From positions 1 to 64,000 of the forward strand of contig NZ_JAMBOJ010000006.1 of assembly GCF_023715565.1 (NCBI RefSeq): a stretch of DNA of 64,000 nt, read 5' to 3'. Shown in pieces: positions 18,142 to 27,763 of this stretch. A model generated the notes under the pieces. That model had not been told where the DNA came from and did no database searches. It saw only the letters and a program-made list of their open reading frames with translations. The DNA is from Cytobacillus firmus. Its GTDB lineage: Bacteria; Bacillota; Bacilli; Bacillales; Cytobacillaceae. The number at the start of each line of letters is the position of its first letter. Positions within the stretch are counted from its first letter, which is position 1. A program made the translations under genes and the position numbers.

Positions 18142-19099
18142 TATCCGTGCCTCCCTCCTCTTTCGGTTTAGCCTGTTCTTTTTCTAGAGGCCTGATTGGG
18201 AAATACTTCATAGTGTTTCCATCGTCATTCATAATGTAAATCTCTGCACCCGGAAGAACCTGCTCAAGCGTTTCAATAACAAGACGCTCTCTTGTTATAT
18301 CAGGATTATTTTTATACTCCCCATACAATTTATTAAAGACTGCTACATCTCCACGTGCTCTTTCGAGTCTGGCTGCCTTTTCCCCATTTGCTTTAGAGAT
18401 AAGGGCTTCTTTCTCACCTTCTGCTTCATTCATTCTCTGATTCTTATATTTATTTGCTTCATTTTTTTTAGTATTAGCGGTTTCCCTCGCATCGGTTACA
18501 TCTGTAAAAGCTTTTCTTACATCCTCATTCGGCAGTTCGACATCCTGGAGTTTTACAGCAAGAATGGATATGCCAATATCATATTTACCAATTAAAGTGG
18601 TTAGGAGTTCTCTGACATCCGCTTCGATATCTGCTTTACCTGAAGTCAGCGCGTCATCTATCTTAGATCCTCCGATAATACTTCTTAAGGATGAGGAAGT
18701 AGCATCATACAGAATTTCTTCCGGCGCTTCAGCATTATAAAGGTATTTTTCCGGATCAGTAATTTTCCATTGTACAACCAGATCTGCAAGAACGATATTT
18801 TCATCCCCGGTTATCATCTTTGTCTCATCTGGAAAATCCTTTATTTTTCCATCTTTTTCTTCATATCCAAACTGCAGTGAAAAGGTTTCCTTCGAAAGCT
18901 TCTCCACGCTTTGGACAGGCCACGGCAGCTTAAAATGTAGTCCCGGCTCCGTAATGCCTTCCTCAACTTTTCCAAATGTTAAAATGACTGCCTGATCTGA
19001 TTCATCGACGGTATACCATGTTGTAAAGGCAACTATACTTAAAATAACAATTGCGATAATTAGCCCTGCGATTGTATAAATCCGCTTTAAACTGATCAT
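18134..19099 (-). CDS. hflK: SPFH-domain membrane protein HflK
   Basis: HflK is the partner of HflC and a modulator of the FtsH protease. It has 321 residues: a short cytoplasmic N-terminus, a transmembrane helix at about 7-29, the SPFH domain with DESDQAVILTFGKVEEG and EPGLHFKLPWPVQSV, and a charged C-terminal tail. The ATG at 19099 is behind GGGGAGAG; the 13 extra codons upstream lack a good ribosome-binding site. First gene of a two-gene operon. Confidence 0.93.
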   Translation of the reverse strand: MISLKRIYTIAGLIIAIVILSIVAFTTWYTVDESDQAVILTFGKVEEGITEPGLHFKLPWPVQSVEKLSKETFSLQFGYEEKDGKIKDFPDETKMITGDENIVLADLVVQWKITDPEKYLYNAEAPEEILYDATSSSLRSIIGGSKIDDALTSGKADIEADVRELLTTLIGKYDIGISILAVKLQDVELPNEDVRKAFTDVTDARETANTKKNEANKYKNQRMNEAEGEKEALISKANGEKAARLERARGDVAVFNKLYGEYKNNPDITRERLVIETLEQVLPGAEIYIMNDDGNTMKYFPIRPLEKEQAKPKEEGGTDNE

Positions 19100-19205
19100 C
19101 TCTCTCTCCCCTTCCATGCACTTTCTATAACTTTTCATACGATTTATTTACGTAAAGGTTTCATAAATATGACAAAAGTTTAAAAAAAGAGGGAAAGTCG
19201 TAAAA

Positions 19206-19247
19206 AAATGACAAAGGCGAAAGCGGGGTCAGCTCTCACCTTTGTCT
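19206..19247 (-). terminator. Terminator of phoP-phoR
   Basis: Stem GACAAAGG / CCTTTGTC followed by ATTTTTTTA in minus sense, about 120 nt after the phoR stop and before hflK. Confidence 0.7.
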
Positions 19248-19364
19248 ATGCTTCTTGGTTGAAGGGGGTTTAACAATTATGATTTTATCAGCAAAATGTA
19301 AAGGGAACATAAATCTCCTGTAAAAATAATGTTAAGTTAATCCTGCCACTCCATCCATTTTTTC

Positions 19365-21125
19365 CTACAGCTTTTTCTGAAGTTCAATAATAAAGGCGGT
19401 GCCTTTGCCGACCTCGCTTTTTACTGAGATGGTTCCCTTATGTGCTTCAATGAGATGCTTTACGATAGCAAGCCCAAGCCCTGTTCCGCCGGAATTCCTG
19501 CTTCTGGCCTTATCAACCCGATAAAAACGTTCAAAGATTCGCGGAATTTCTCTTGCTTCAATTCCAATCCCCGTATCCCTTATTTCGGTTAAAACTGTGC
19601 TGCCTGTATCTGCGGACGAAATATAGACGACCCCTTGATTTGGCGTATATGAAATTGCATTTGATATGATATTTATAAATACCTGCTTAAGCCGGTGAAC
19701 ATCCCCTTCAATACATACAGGTTTATCCATTTTCTTATATTCCAAGACTATTTCCTTTTCCGCTGCTTTTCCTTTCATGATGGCTACCACATCTTCGAGC
19801 ACATCAGCCAGATCCAGCTGCTGAATGGACAAGCTAAAGCTTTGTTTTTCAATTTTCGACAGATCCAGCAATTCCTGAATAAGAGATTGCAGGCGATCAC
19901 TTTCCTTTAAAATGATGTTGAGGAACTCATTAAGAGTCTGTTTGTTTTCCATTGCACCATCCAAAAGAGTTTCAGAGAAGCCCTTTATAGAGGTAACAGG
20001 TGTTTTCAACTCATGAGAAACATTCGCTACAAAATCCTTCCTCATCTGCTCAAGCTTCTTCAGTTCTGTAATATCATGAAAAACCAGCAATATCCCTTTC
20101 CATTCATCATTCGTGCCGATAATCGGAACTCCATATACTTCAAAATAACGTCTTTCGATATTGACCGGAATAATGAGCTGTTTTTTTACTTTCTGCTCGG
20201 TCATGAAAATTTCTTCGATCACTTCGGTTATACCCTTATGTTCTATCACTTCATAATAAAGCTTGTAAAGGTATTCGGAGGGATTGACATTGAAAACCTC
20301 TTTATAAGGCCGGTTCACTAAATTAATATAGCCTCTGCTGTCAATTAGAATCAAACCGCTTCCCATGTTTTCAATTAGAGCACCAAGTCTGTCCTGCTGC
20401 ATTTCCTGGGATTTCACCATTTCCTGAAGATTTCTCGCCAGTACATTGATAGACTTACTCAGCATACCTATTTCATCTTCTTGATCTTCATATGTCCTTG
20501 CCCGATAGTTTCCCTTAGTAAGTTCAATCGCTACCTGTGTTGCAGACTCGATAGGCTTTGTATATCGTGCCATAATTCTTGATCCGAGCAGAATAATCAT
20601 AAACAACGACAGCCCAAGGCTGACAGCTAAAATCCACCAAATCTGCTGATAAGCTTTTTGGAATTCAGCCAGCTTTGTGCTCAAGAAAATATAGCCTTCC
20701 ATCTCGCCATTTACCCTGACCGGATGCCAATAATAGTGCAGATTAAACCCTCCTGCCACTTCCCATCCTGATTCATGTGCTGATTTCTTTTTTAACACTT
20801 CAAATATGATTTCCTGGTGCCTGTTTTGCGTTGTCTCACTTGTTATGCTGCTATCCATTAATATTCTGCCCTTGCTGTCAGTAGCAGTTACATGCACATC
20901 AAGTATGTCACCAAGCTCATTGATTCTCTCAATACTGATGGATCCAATTCCTCCATTGCCCTCAATATAGCTGGCCGCCATTTCAGTCTCTTTTTGGAGA
21001 CGTGCATCAAATGTATTTAAATAATAGCTTTTAAAAAGCTGGCCTAAAAGAAGGCCTAATGCAATTAATACAACCAGAATTAATGATAGCAATGCGAAGA
21101 GGAGTCGGGTGCGAAAGGTAGTCAT
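19365..21125 (-). CDS. phoR: Phosphate-sensing histidine kinase PhoR/PnpS
   Basis: This 586-residue membrane kinase responds to phosphate limitation and phosphorylates PhoP. It has TM1 at about 8-30, an extracytoplasmic sensor domain, TM2 at about 163-182, HAMP, a PAS domain (about 245-355), HisKA with the phospho-acceptor His371 in FVANVSHELKTP, and an ATPase domain with N-box (INIISNAISYTP) and G-boxes (DTGIGI, GGTGLGLAI). The ATG overlaps the phoP stop by 4 nt. Confidence 0.96.
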   Translation of the reverse strand: MTTFRTRLLFALLSLILVVLIALGLLLGQLFKSYYLNTFDARLQKETEMAASYIEGNGGIGSISIERINELGDILDVHVTATDSKGRILMDSSITSETTQNRHQEIIFEVLKKKSAHESGWEVAGGFNLHYYWHPVRVNGEMEGYIFLSTKLAEFQKAYQQIWWILAVSLGLSLFMIILLGSRIMARYTKPIESATQVAIELTKGNYRARTYEDQEDEIGMLSKSINVLARNLQEMVKSQEMQQDRLGALIENMGSGLILIDSRGYINLVNRPYKEVFNVNPSEYLYKLYYEVIEHKGITEVIEEIFMTEQKVKKQLIIPVNIERRYFEVYGVPIIGTNDEWKGILLVFHDITELKKLEQMRKDFVANVSHELKTPVTSIKGFSETLLDGAMENKQTLNEFLNIILKESDRLQSLIQELLDLSKIEKQSFSLSIQQLDLADVLEDVVAIMKGKAAEKEIVLEYKKMDKPVCIEGDVHRLKQVFINIISNAISYTPNQGVVYISSADTGSTVLTEIRDTGIGIEAREIPRIFERFYRVDKARSRNSGGTGLGLAIVKHLIEAHKGTISVKSEVGKGTAFIIELQKKL

Positions 21126-21838
21126 TCGCCTTTAGGCTCCTCCAATTTGTAGCCCAGTCCGCGAATGGTCTTAATATATACAGGTTTTTTGGTGTTTGCT
21201 TCAATTTTCTCTCTTAAATGGCTAATATGTACATCAACGATTCTCGTGTCTCCTGCAAAATCATAATTCCAGACTGCACTTAGCAGCTGATCCCTTGTAA
21301 GGACACGGCTTTTATTCTTGGCAAGATACAATAGCAATTCAAATTCCTTCGGAGTTAATTCAAGGAGTTCTTCTTCAAAATAAGCTTCATAATGCTGTGG
21401 AAAGATTTTAAGACCGCCAATCCTAAAAGAATCACCCACTTCTGCTTTCTCTTCGAAAGCTTCAGGCACAAATTGTGTTCTCCGCATGATCGCTTTAACT
21501 CTGGCAACCACTTCCCGCGGGCTGAAAGGTTTTGTCATGTAATCATCTGCACCCAGTTCAAGACCAAGAACCTTATCAAACTCATCATCCCTGGCCGTCA
21601 GCATTAAAATAGGCGTCGCTATTTTCTGCTGTCTAAGCTGTTTGCATACTTCTATTCCATCAAGTTTTGGCAGCATAAGATCAAGTACAATAAGATCCGG
21701 CTTTTCAGAAATGGCCAGTTCTTTGCCCGCTTGGCCATCCATGGCTGTAAGTACTTCATAGCCCGCTTGCTGAAGGTTGTATTGAAGTAAAGTTACGATA
21801 GATTGTTCGTCATCTACAACTAGAATTTTCTTATCCAT
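21122..21838 (-). CDS. phoP: Phosphate response regulator PhoP
   Basis: This is a 238-residue OmpR-type regulator of the Pho regulon. The receiver domain has acidic residues Asp9-Asp10, phospho-acceptor Asp53 (VLDLMLPKLDG) and the switch Lys in TKPFSPRE. The winged-helix DNA-binding domain (about 135-235) includes LTPKEFELLLYLAKN and RIVDVHISHLREKIE. It is first in the phoP-phoR operon, with GGAGG before the ATG. Confidence 0.97.
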   Translation of the reverse strand: MDKKILVVDDEQSIVTLLQYNLQQAGYEVLTAMDGQAGKELAISEKPDLIVLDLMLPKLDGIEVCKQLRQQKIATPILMLTARDDEFDKVLGLELGADDYMTKPFSPREVVARVKAIMRRTQFVPEAFEEKAEVGDSFRIGGLKIFPQHYEAYFEEELLELTPKEFELLLYLAKNKSRVLTRDQLLSAVWNYDFAGDTRIVDVHISHLREKIEANTKKPVYIKTIRGLGYKLEEPKGE

Positions 21839-21956
21839 GTGATCCTCCGAGTGAATGAATTACCCCTCATTGTACTACAATTGGTTGACTTTCACTTATA
21901 TAAAGCAGGTATCCCTCCTGCCTATTAAACCCTTATTTTCCACATATCTTTATTAT

Positions 21957-21985
21957 AATATAATTCATGATTTTTTTCGGGTCAA
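21957..21985 (-). promoter_or_regulatory. Promoter of phoP-phoR
   Basis: TTGACC (21980-21985), 17 nt, TATATT (21957-21962) in minus sense. A small hairpin (GCAGG / CCTGC) follows in the leader near 21905-21922. Confidence 0.6.
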
Positions 21986-22008
21986 TTGCTGGAAAGGAAG
22001 GATTTCAT

Positions 22009-22040
22009 CAAAAAAGATGTGCATATGCTGCACATCTTTT
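22009..22040 (-). terminator. Terminator of the MaoC-like gene
   Basis: Stem AAGATGTGCA / TGCACATCTT followed by six T in minus sense, 6 nt after the stop. Confidence 0.85.
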
Positions 22041-22045
22041 CACTA

Positions 22046-22522
22046 TCAGAAATTATCCAAAGCATTTCCATCCATAGGCTGAGGCTTATATGGCGGGCAT
22101 ACAAGGAGCTGACCATTAATAACCGTCTGGTCCTCTTCATTTGTTCCCTGGACCTTAATTTGCACGGTATGATTTGATGCGTTCACTTCTGTTACTTCAA
22201 ATAAAAATTGAACCGTACCATAATGATAGACGGGCTTCGTGTACTCGATTTCCTGTTTTAGAACATGGCTTCCGGGACCCGGCAAATATTTTGATATGGA
22301 AGAGTTTATGATGCCATTCAGCATAACACTTGGTACAATTGGTTTTTTATAAGGTGTTTGTGAAGCATAATCATGCTGAATATATAAAGGGTTTGCATCG
22401 TTTGTCAGGCCCAGGTACAGCAAAAGATCCTTATCTTCTATTTTTTCTGTTAGCGTCAATTTTTCGCCCACAGATATTTCTTCAATGGTTCTTCCCAATT
22501 TTCTTTTTTTTCCAAGCAGCAT
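22046..22522 (-). CDS. MaoC-like hotdog-fold dehydratase family protein
   Basis: This is a 158-residue protein with the MaoC/enoyl-CoA hydratase pattern: a YLGLTNDANPLYIQHDYASQTPYKKPIVPSVMLNGI core resembling the (A/S)xxxGDxNPxHxD motif, but with Thr-Asn-Asp in place of Gly-Asp and Tyr instead of the catalytic His. It may therefore be a non-canonical hydratase or an acyl-CoA binder. It lies downstream of mdh beyond a terminator. GGAGGTG precedes the ATG. Confidence 0.75.
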   Translation of the reverse strand: MLLGKKRKLGRTIEEISVGEKLTLTEKIEDKDLLLYLGLTNDANPLYIQHDYASQTPYKKPIVPSVMLNGIINSSISKYLPGPGSHVLKQEIEYTKPVYHYGTVQFLFEVTEVNASNHTVQIKVQGTNEEDQTVINGQLLVCPPYKPQPMDGNALDNF

Positions 22523-22653
22523 AGCTAAGCACCTCCGAGTGTTGTAACCGTTTACATAATTTCTGTAAAAAATAGACTATTAAATATTTTAAATTATTCA
22601 GTCTATTCGCTCTATGATATCATTTTATACTATTTCCCAAAAGGGCTTCCAGT

Positions 22654-22687
22654 AAAAAAAATCCGGGAGAAAATTCCCGGATTTTCT
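22654..22687 (-). terminator. Terminator of mdh
   Basis: Stem AAATCCGGGA / TCCCGGATTT followed by TTTTTTT in minus sense, 20 nt past mdh. Confidence 0.85.
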
Positions 22688-22706
22688 TCACTTAGATTAG
22701 ATCATC

Positions 22707-23648
22707 CTAGTAAGCTAATACTTCCATTACCTTGCGAACTGAATCTGCCGACTTATCGAGGGCAGCTTTTTCTTCACTTGTCAGTTCAAGCTCTATTACT
22801 TTTTCAATTCCGTTTGCTCCAAGGATTGCAGGCACACCCAGATAGATTCCTTCGTAGCCATATTCTCCTTCAAGGTAAGCAATAGAAGGCAGTACGCGAC
22901 GCTGATCTTTAAGGATAGCTTCACACATTTCCACAAGGGAAGCTGCTGGAGCATAGTATGCACTCCCATTGCCTAATAAGTTGACGATTTCTCCTCCGCC
23001 TTTGCGTGTACGCTCGACAATCGCATCCAGACGATCTTTAGAAATTAATGATTCTAAAGGAATACCGCCAGCATATGAATAGCGGACTAGCGGAACCATG
23101 TCATCACCATGTCCGCCAAGTACAAATCCTGTAATGTCTTTAACAGACAAATTCAGTTCCTGCGCGACAAATGTCCGGAAACGGGCTGTGTCAAGAACAC
23201 CTGACTGCCCAATTACACGATTTTTCGGGAAGCCTGATTCCTTGAAAACTGTATAGGTCATTGCATCTACTGGATTAGTCAGCACAACAATATAGCTATT
23301 TGGAGAATGTTTTGCAATCTCCTGAGCTACACTTTTCATGATCTTCTGGTTCGTTTGTACAAGGTCATCACGGCTCATGCCCGGCTTTCGTGCAATGCCT
23401 GCTGTAATAACTACAATGTCGGAGTCTTGTGTATCTTCATAACTTGAAGTTCCTGTGATATTCGAATCGAATCCCTGAACAGGACTTGCTTCAAGCATAT
23501 CAAGAGCTTTTCCCTTTGTAGGGTTTTCCATTTGCGGAATATCTACCAATACGACATCCCCAAGTTCCTTTTGAGCTAGTAAGAATGCAGTCGTTGCTCC
23601 AGTAAATCCTCCACCGATTACAGAAATCTTTTTGCGTTTCAATGACAT
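22707..23648 (-). CDS. mdh: Malate dehydrogenase
   Basis: The enzyme interconverts malate and oxaloacetate with NAD. It is a 313-residue member of the LDH-like MDH type: N-terminal [10 protein letters not shown] dinucleotide fold, [12 protein letters not shown] mobile loop whose Arg selects malate over lactate, DTARFRTF, and the catalytic His in [12 protein letters not shown]. Third TCA gene of the citZ-icd-mdh cluster, with GGAGG before the ATG. A repeat and terminator separate it from icd. Confidence 0.98.
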   Translation of the reverse strand: MSLKRKKISVIGGGFTGATTAFLLAQKELGDVVLVDIPQMENPTKGKALDMLEASPVQGFDSNITGTSSYEDTQDSDIVVITAGIARKPGMSRDDLVQTNQKIMKSVAQEIAKHSPNSYIVVLTNPVDAMTYTVFKESGFPKNRVIGQSGVLDTARFRTFVAQELNLSVKDITGFVLGGHGDDMVPLVRYSYAGGIPLESLISKDRLDAIVERTRKGGGEIVNLLGNGSAYYAPAASLVEMCEAILKDQRRVLPSIAYLEGEYGYEGIYLGVPAILGANGIEKVIELELTSEEKAALDKSADSVRKVMEVLAY

Positions 23649-23824
23649 GAGCAGTTCCTCCTTTTGGAAATGAAAGTTTCAGGATTTGCATCTTGTATGT
23701 AAGAGGCTGTTTCAAGGAACAGCCTTCCTATATACACAATTTCAGAGAATCGCCAGCTGCCCGGCAAAAGAAGTTTCTTCAGGGAAGTACACACAAAGTA
23801 TCCTGCATGAATAATATATTAATC

Positions 23825-23855
23825 AAAAGCGCCTTTTATTAAAGGCGCTTTTAAT
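23825..23855 (-). terminator. Terminator downstream of icd
   Basis: Stem AAAGCGCCTTT / AAAGGCGCTTTT in minus sense, ending in a T-run. It is separated from the icd stop by the inverted repeat copy at 23861-24000. Confidence 0.7.
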
Positions 23856-23860
23856 ACTTT

Positions 23861-24000
23861 TTTATCGCAGTCTAACGGGCAGTAAGGCCCCCACTTCAAG
23901 TCAGTGGAATCAAAGGAGGATAAGTGGGGTTAAACTGCCCGTAAAGGCCGATTGGTTCAACTAACAATCAGTGGAAAACCACCCCTGATTATAAGTTTCA
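23861..24000 (-). repeat. Single inverted copy of the ~152-bp structured repeat
   Basis: Read on the minus strand this matches the unit tandemly repeated at 27764-28224: a GTGAAACTT start, a CACTGATTGTTAGTTGAACC block, ACGGGCAGTTT and AAGTGGGGGCCTTACTGCCCG arms, and a TTAGACTGCGATAA end. It is inserted within 3 nt of the icd stop, between gene and terminator. Confidence 0.85.
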
Positions 24001-24002
24001 CT

Positions 24003-25271
24003 TTATTCCATGTTTTTAATTAGTTCGTCGGCAAATTCAGAGCATTTCACTTCAGTTGCTCCATCCATTAGACGTGCAAAGTCATATGTTACAACTTTAG
24101 AAGCAATAGATTTCTCCATAGATTTAACGATCATGTTTGCAGCTTCGTTCCATCCAAGGTGCTCAAGCATTAATACACCTGAAAGAATAACAGATGAAGG
24201 ATTAACCTTATCAAGACCGGCATACTTCGGAGCTGTACCATGTGTTGCTTCAAAGATCGCATGTCCAGTTTCATAGTTAATGTTGGCTCCAGGAGCAATA
24301 CCAATTCCGCCTACCTGTGCAGCAAGTGCATCAGAAATATAATCACCATTCAAGTTCATTGTTGCAACAACATCAAACTCTTTTGGACGGGTAAGGATCT
24401 GCTGAAGGAAAATATCAGCAATCGCATCTTTAACAATAATTTTGCCGGCTGCTTCTGCATCTGCCTGTGCTTTGTTTGCAGCTTCAACACCCTGCTCATC
24501 CTTAATGCGGTCATATTGAGCCCAAGTGAATACTTTTTCTCCGTACTCTCTTTCAGCAAGCTCATAACCCCAGTTCTTAAAGGCACCTTCAGTAAATTTC
24601 ATGATATTGCCTTTATGTACAAGTGTTAGGGATTTACGGCCTTCTTTAATGGCATATTCAATAGCAGCACGTACAAGGCGGCTGGTTCCCTCTTCTGAAA
24701 CAGGCTTAATGCCGATGCCTGATGTTTCCGGGAAGCGGATTTTATTAACACCCATCTCATCTTGAAGGAATGAAATCAGTTTTTTAACCTCATCAGAGCC
24801 TTTAGCATACTCGATGCCCGCATAAATATCTTCAGTATTTTCACGGAAAATAACCATATCAGTATCCTGAGGGCGCTTGACTGGAGAAGGAACACCTTCA
24901 AACCAGCGAACCGGACGCAGACATACAAACAGGTCAAGCTCTTGGCGAAGCGCAACGTTTAGAGAACGGATTCCGCCGCCGATTGGTGTTGTTAATGGAC
25001 CTTTAATAGCAATAAGATATTCATTGATCATATCAAGTGTCTCAGAAGGAAGCCACTCGCCAGTCTGGTTGAATGCTTTTTCTCCTGCTAACACTTCTTT
25101 CCAGACAAGCTTGCGCTCACCATTATATGCTTTTTCTACAGATGCATCCAATACACGGGAAGCTGCCGCCCAAATATCAGGACCTGTTCCGTCTCCCTCG
25201 ATAAAAGGAACGATTGGGTTGTTTGGTACGTTTAGTACACCATTAGTAACTGTGATTTTTTCACCTTGCAT
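24003..25271 (-). CDS. icd: NADP-dependent isocitrate dehydrogenase
   Basis: The enzyme oxidatively decarboxylates isocitrate to 2-oxoglutarate. It is a 422-residue member of the bacterial NADP-type family with [12 protein letters not shown], the substrate-binding Ser/Arg stretch [19 protein letters not shown], the [10 protein letters not shown] motif and GTAPKYAG. The ATG at 25271 is behind GGAGGG; the 11 upstream codons are not supported. It lies between citZ and mdh, the TCA operon order of Bacillus. Confidence 0.98.
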   Translation of the reverse strand: MQGEKITVTNGVLNVPNNPIVPFIEGDGTGPDIWAAASRVLDASVEKAYNGERKLVWKEVLAGEKAFNQTGEWLPSETLDMINEYLIAIKGPLTTPIGGGIRSLNVALRQELDLFVCLRPVRWFEGVPSPVKRPQDTDMVIFRENTEDIYAGIEYAKGSDEVKKLISFLQDEMGVNKIRFPETSGIGIKPVSEEGTSRLVRAAIEYAIKEGRKSLTLVHKGNIMKFTEGAFKNWGYELAEREYGEKVFTWAQYDRIKDEQGVEAANKAQADAEAAGKIIVKDAIADIFLQQILTRPKEFDVVATMNLNGDYISDALAAQVGGIGIAPGANINYETGHAIFEATHGTAPKYAGLDKVNPSSVILSGVLMLEHLGWNEAANMIVKSMEKSIASKVVTYDFARLMDGATEVKCSEFADELIKNME

Positions 25272-25484
25272 TGTTATACCCTCCATTTTGAAAAGTGCAT
25301 GCATCAGCCTTTTTATTTATTTAGTCTTCCGTTCGGCTCAATGCTGCATCAGTATATCAGATTCAAAGGCTAGAAAGCATTTGCCCCTAACCTTTTCCCT
25401 GCTCTCTCTATTACAGCAATTTTTCGATAAAAAGTAAAATGCTGAGTAGTTATTTTAGTTTTTTTAATCTGTTTTTTCAGCCTA

Positions 25485-26606
25485 TTAAAGACTTCTTTGC
25501 TCTACTGGCACGTATTTTTGCATTCCCGGGCCTGTATAGTCTGCACGCGGGCGGATCAGACGGTTATTTTCATATTGCTCGAGAATATGAGCCAGCCAGC
25601 CAGATACACGGCTTACAGCAAAAATCGGCGTGAACAGGTCATGGTCGATTCCCAGACTGTGATAAACAGACGCAGAATAGAAGTCGACATTTGGCGGAAG
25701 TTTTTTCTCCCCGGTAACGATCGCTTCAATTTGCGTGGACATTTCGTACCAGTGTGGTTCTCCGGTAAGCTCTGTAAGCTTTTTAGACATTTCCCTTAAG
25801 TGCTTGGCACGAGGATCGCCCTGACGGTAAACACGGTGGCCAAAGCCCATGATTTTCTCTTTCTTTTCAAGCTTTTCACGAATATACGGCTCAACATTTT
25901 CAAGAGTGCCGATATCAGTAAGCATCTTCATTACCGCCTCATTGGCACCGCCATGCAAGGGTCCTTTTAATGCGCCAATAGCCGCTGTAACTCCTGAATA
26001 AATATCAGACAAAGTAGCTACACATACCCGTGCAGTGAACGTGGAGGCATTCAATTCATGGTCCGCATGAAGAACCAGCGCTTTATTAAATGCTTCAATT
26101 GCGATTGCTTCTGGCTCTTCGCCTGCAAGCATGTATAGGAAGTTGGCTGCAAATCCAAGATCTGTTCTAGGAGCAATTGGTTCAAGACCTTTTCTTACTC
26201 TTGCAAATGCCGTAACGATAGCAGGCATTTTAGCTTGAAGGCGAATTGCTTTTTTATAGTTTGCTTCTACATCCATCTGGTCTGCTTCTTCATCATAAAG
26301 TCCCAATAGAGATACTGCAGAACGAAGGGCAGCCATTGGATGCACTTTGTCAATTGGATATGTTTTAAAATGGTTCAGAACTTCCTCTGGAAGAGAGTAG
26401 TTTGCTGCAAGCTGACTCTTTAACTCATCCAGTTGGGCTTGAGTAGGAAGCTTTCTGTGCCATAAAAGATAAATAACCTCTTCAAAGCTTGCATTTTCAG
26501 CCAAATCATCAATATTGTAGCCAGCATAGGTTAATGTATCGTCTATGATGGAGCTGATAGACGAAGTAGTAGCTACTACCCCTTCAAGACCGCGTGTTAC
26601 TGTCAT
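25485..26606 (-). CDS. citZ: Citrate synthase II
   Basis: This 373-residue enzyme condenses oxaloacetate with acetyl-CoA. The catalytic residues lie in HADHELNAST (His) and GFGHRVYRQGDPRAKHL (His), with the Asp in the YHSLGIDHDLFTPIFA segment. The start is the ATG at 26606 behind AAAGGAGAG; 29 further in-frame codons upstream have no ribosome-binding site. It is first in the citZ-icd-mdh cluster, with a ~400-nt leader and a CcpA-type site at the promoter. Confidence 0.98.
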   Translation of the reverse strand: MTVTRGLEGVVATTSSISSIIDDTLTYAGYNIDDLAENASFEEVIYLLWHRKLPTQAQLDELKSQLAANYSLPEEVLNHFKTYPIDKVHPMAALRSAVSLLGLYDEEADQMDVEANYKKAIRLQAKMPAIVTAFARVRKGLEPIAPRTDLGFAANFLYMLAGEEPEAIAIEAFNKALVLHADHELNASTFTARVCVATLSDIYSGVTAAIGALKGPLHGGANEAVMKMLTDIGTLENVEPYIREKLEKKEKIMGFGHRVYRQGDPRAKHLREMSKKLTELTGEPHWYEMSTQIEAIVTGEKKLPPNVDFYSASVYHSLGIDHDLFTPIFAVSRVSGWLAHILEQYENNRLIRPRADYTGPGMQKYVPVEQRSL

Positions 26607-27005
26607 ACCGAATCTCTCCTTTACATAATAAAATTTCCCCATACCCATTTTTGTCTGTACATTAAACATAAGTAAGCCGAACCTGTCTTTCATCTTTCAG
26701 AAAAGCTTCCTCGTCATGTCCACATTCTGTTTTATCTATTTGGGACACTTTTATAGGGCTGCAGGACAGCCATTAAAAGCCGGCTTTATAGCCGATCTAC
26801 AGACCAAATTTATGAAAGGTGAAACCTTCACGAACTCCCGATATATGGAAGAAATAAACTGGTTTAATCGAGCGGTTGCTCGGTACTCTCTGAAAAAAAA
26901 AGAAAATGCTTACATTTTTCCAAAAATGAAAAATAAATATATTAATAACATTTTAATAGAGCTTAACTGAATTTAATAGATACCGTAAAATAGGTTGCGC
27001 TTACA
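26607..27005 (-). promoter_or_regulatory. Long citZ 5' leader
   Basis: The assigned promoter leaves about 400 nt of untranslated leader. It holds small hairpins (for example CGAGCGGTTGCTCG near 26868) but no gene I can support. Post-transcriptional control is possible; I do not see a known riboswitch. Confidence 0.4.
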
Positions 27006-27006
27006 A
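26992..27006 (-). promoter_or_regulatory. Candidate cre (CcpA) site of citZ
   Basis: TTGTAAGCGCAACCT in minus sense fits the WTGNAANCGNWNNCW consensus. It lies at and just downstream of the predicted start of transcription, a repressing position. citZ of B. subtilis is CcpA-controlled, so this is expected. Confidence 0.65.
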
Positions 27007-27011
27007 GTCCT

Positions 27012-27040
27012 ATTATAAACAATTATCTGACTTTTGTGAA
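27012..27040 (-). promoter_or_regulatory. SigmaA promoter of citZ
   Basis: TTCACA (27035-27040), 17 nt, perfect TATAAT (27012-27017) in minus sense. Confidence 0.7.
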
Positions 27041-27131
27041 TGAAAAGCACTTAATTTGTTAAAAAATATTATTTTTCAAGAAAAGTTTATTTACATTTTT
27101 GCCCGATGGCAATGAAGGAATCTAAGAACAT

Positions 27132-27593
27132 TCATTTAAAAAGCTCAAAGACTTTCATTGCCATATATGCGATCCCTGCTCCTATTAGAGGACCAACAGC
27201 AATGCCTTTAAAAAGGGAGACAGCAAGAATAGTCCCCAGGACAAGAGCAGTTGTAATATGGGGATCTTCAGCCAGCAATACGATGCCGCCTTTTGCCAGA
27301 AGAGCAACTGCAATCCCTGAGACTAGAGCAACCCACGCATACGGGGATTTAAATGCCCCTCCTAAATCCCGGAAGCCTATTTCACCACTGGCTATAGGTG
27401 CAAGGACAGCAATGGTAATAATAGTTACACCCCAGTTAATTCCCTTGGACTGCAGGAATGAAAAGGCTTTTAAATCCAGGCCGGCTACTTTAAGGATAAT
27501 CAAAACAAAGACAGCAATGATCAGTGATTGATTTTTTGCAGTTAAACCTATCCCCAGCAATAGAAACAAAAAAATGAGTGATTGGGAAAACAT
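27132..27593 (-). CDS. ytwI: DUF441 family membrane protein YtwI
   Basis: This 153-residue protein has four to five hydrophobic helices, including the family stretch LLLGIGLTAKNQSLIIAV and a Gly-rich KGIAVGPLIGAGIAYMAMK end. Its function is unknown. It sits upstream of citZ and next to ytvI, as in B. subtilis. Confidence 0.88.
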   Translation of the reverse strand: MFSQSLIFLFLLLGIGLTAKNQSLIIAVFVLIILKVAGLDLKAFSFLQSKGINWGVTIITIAVLAPIASGEIGFRDLGGAFKSPYAWVALVSGIAVALLAKGGIVLLAEDPHITTALVLGTILAVSLFKGIAVGPLIGAGIAYMAMKVFELFK

Positions 27594-27763
27594 CTGCTAA
27601 TTCACCTGCCAGCTTTCTATATTATCGTAACATAATTTAAATCAATTTAATAATTTCCGGGTTCTTTGCCGGATATTTTAAAATAGAATAAGTACTAATA
27701 GAATATATCTAATTATTTTTAGCTCTTGAAAAAATGATGTATGATATTACTAATAACATTACA

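Noticed and set aside
26716-26970. 84-codon plus-strand open frame upstream of citZ
   Set aside because: No ribosome-binding site, antisense to the citZ leader, no recognisable protein.
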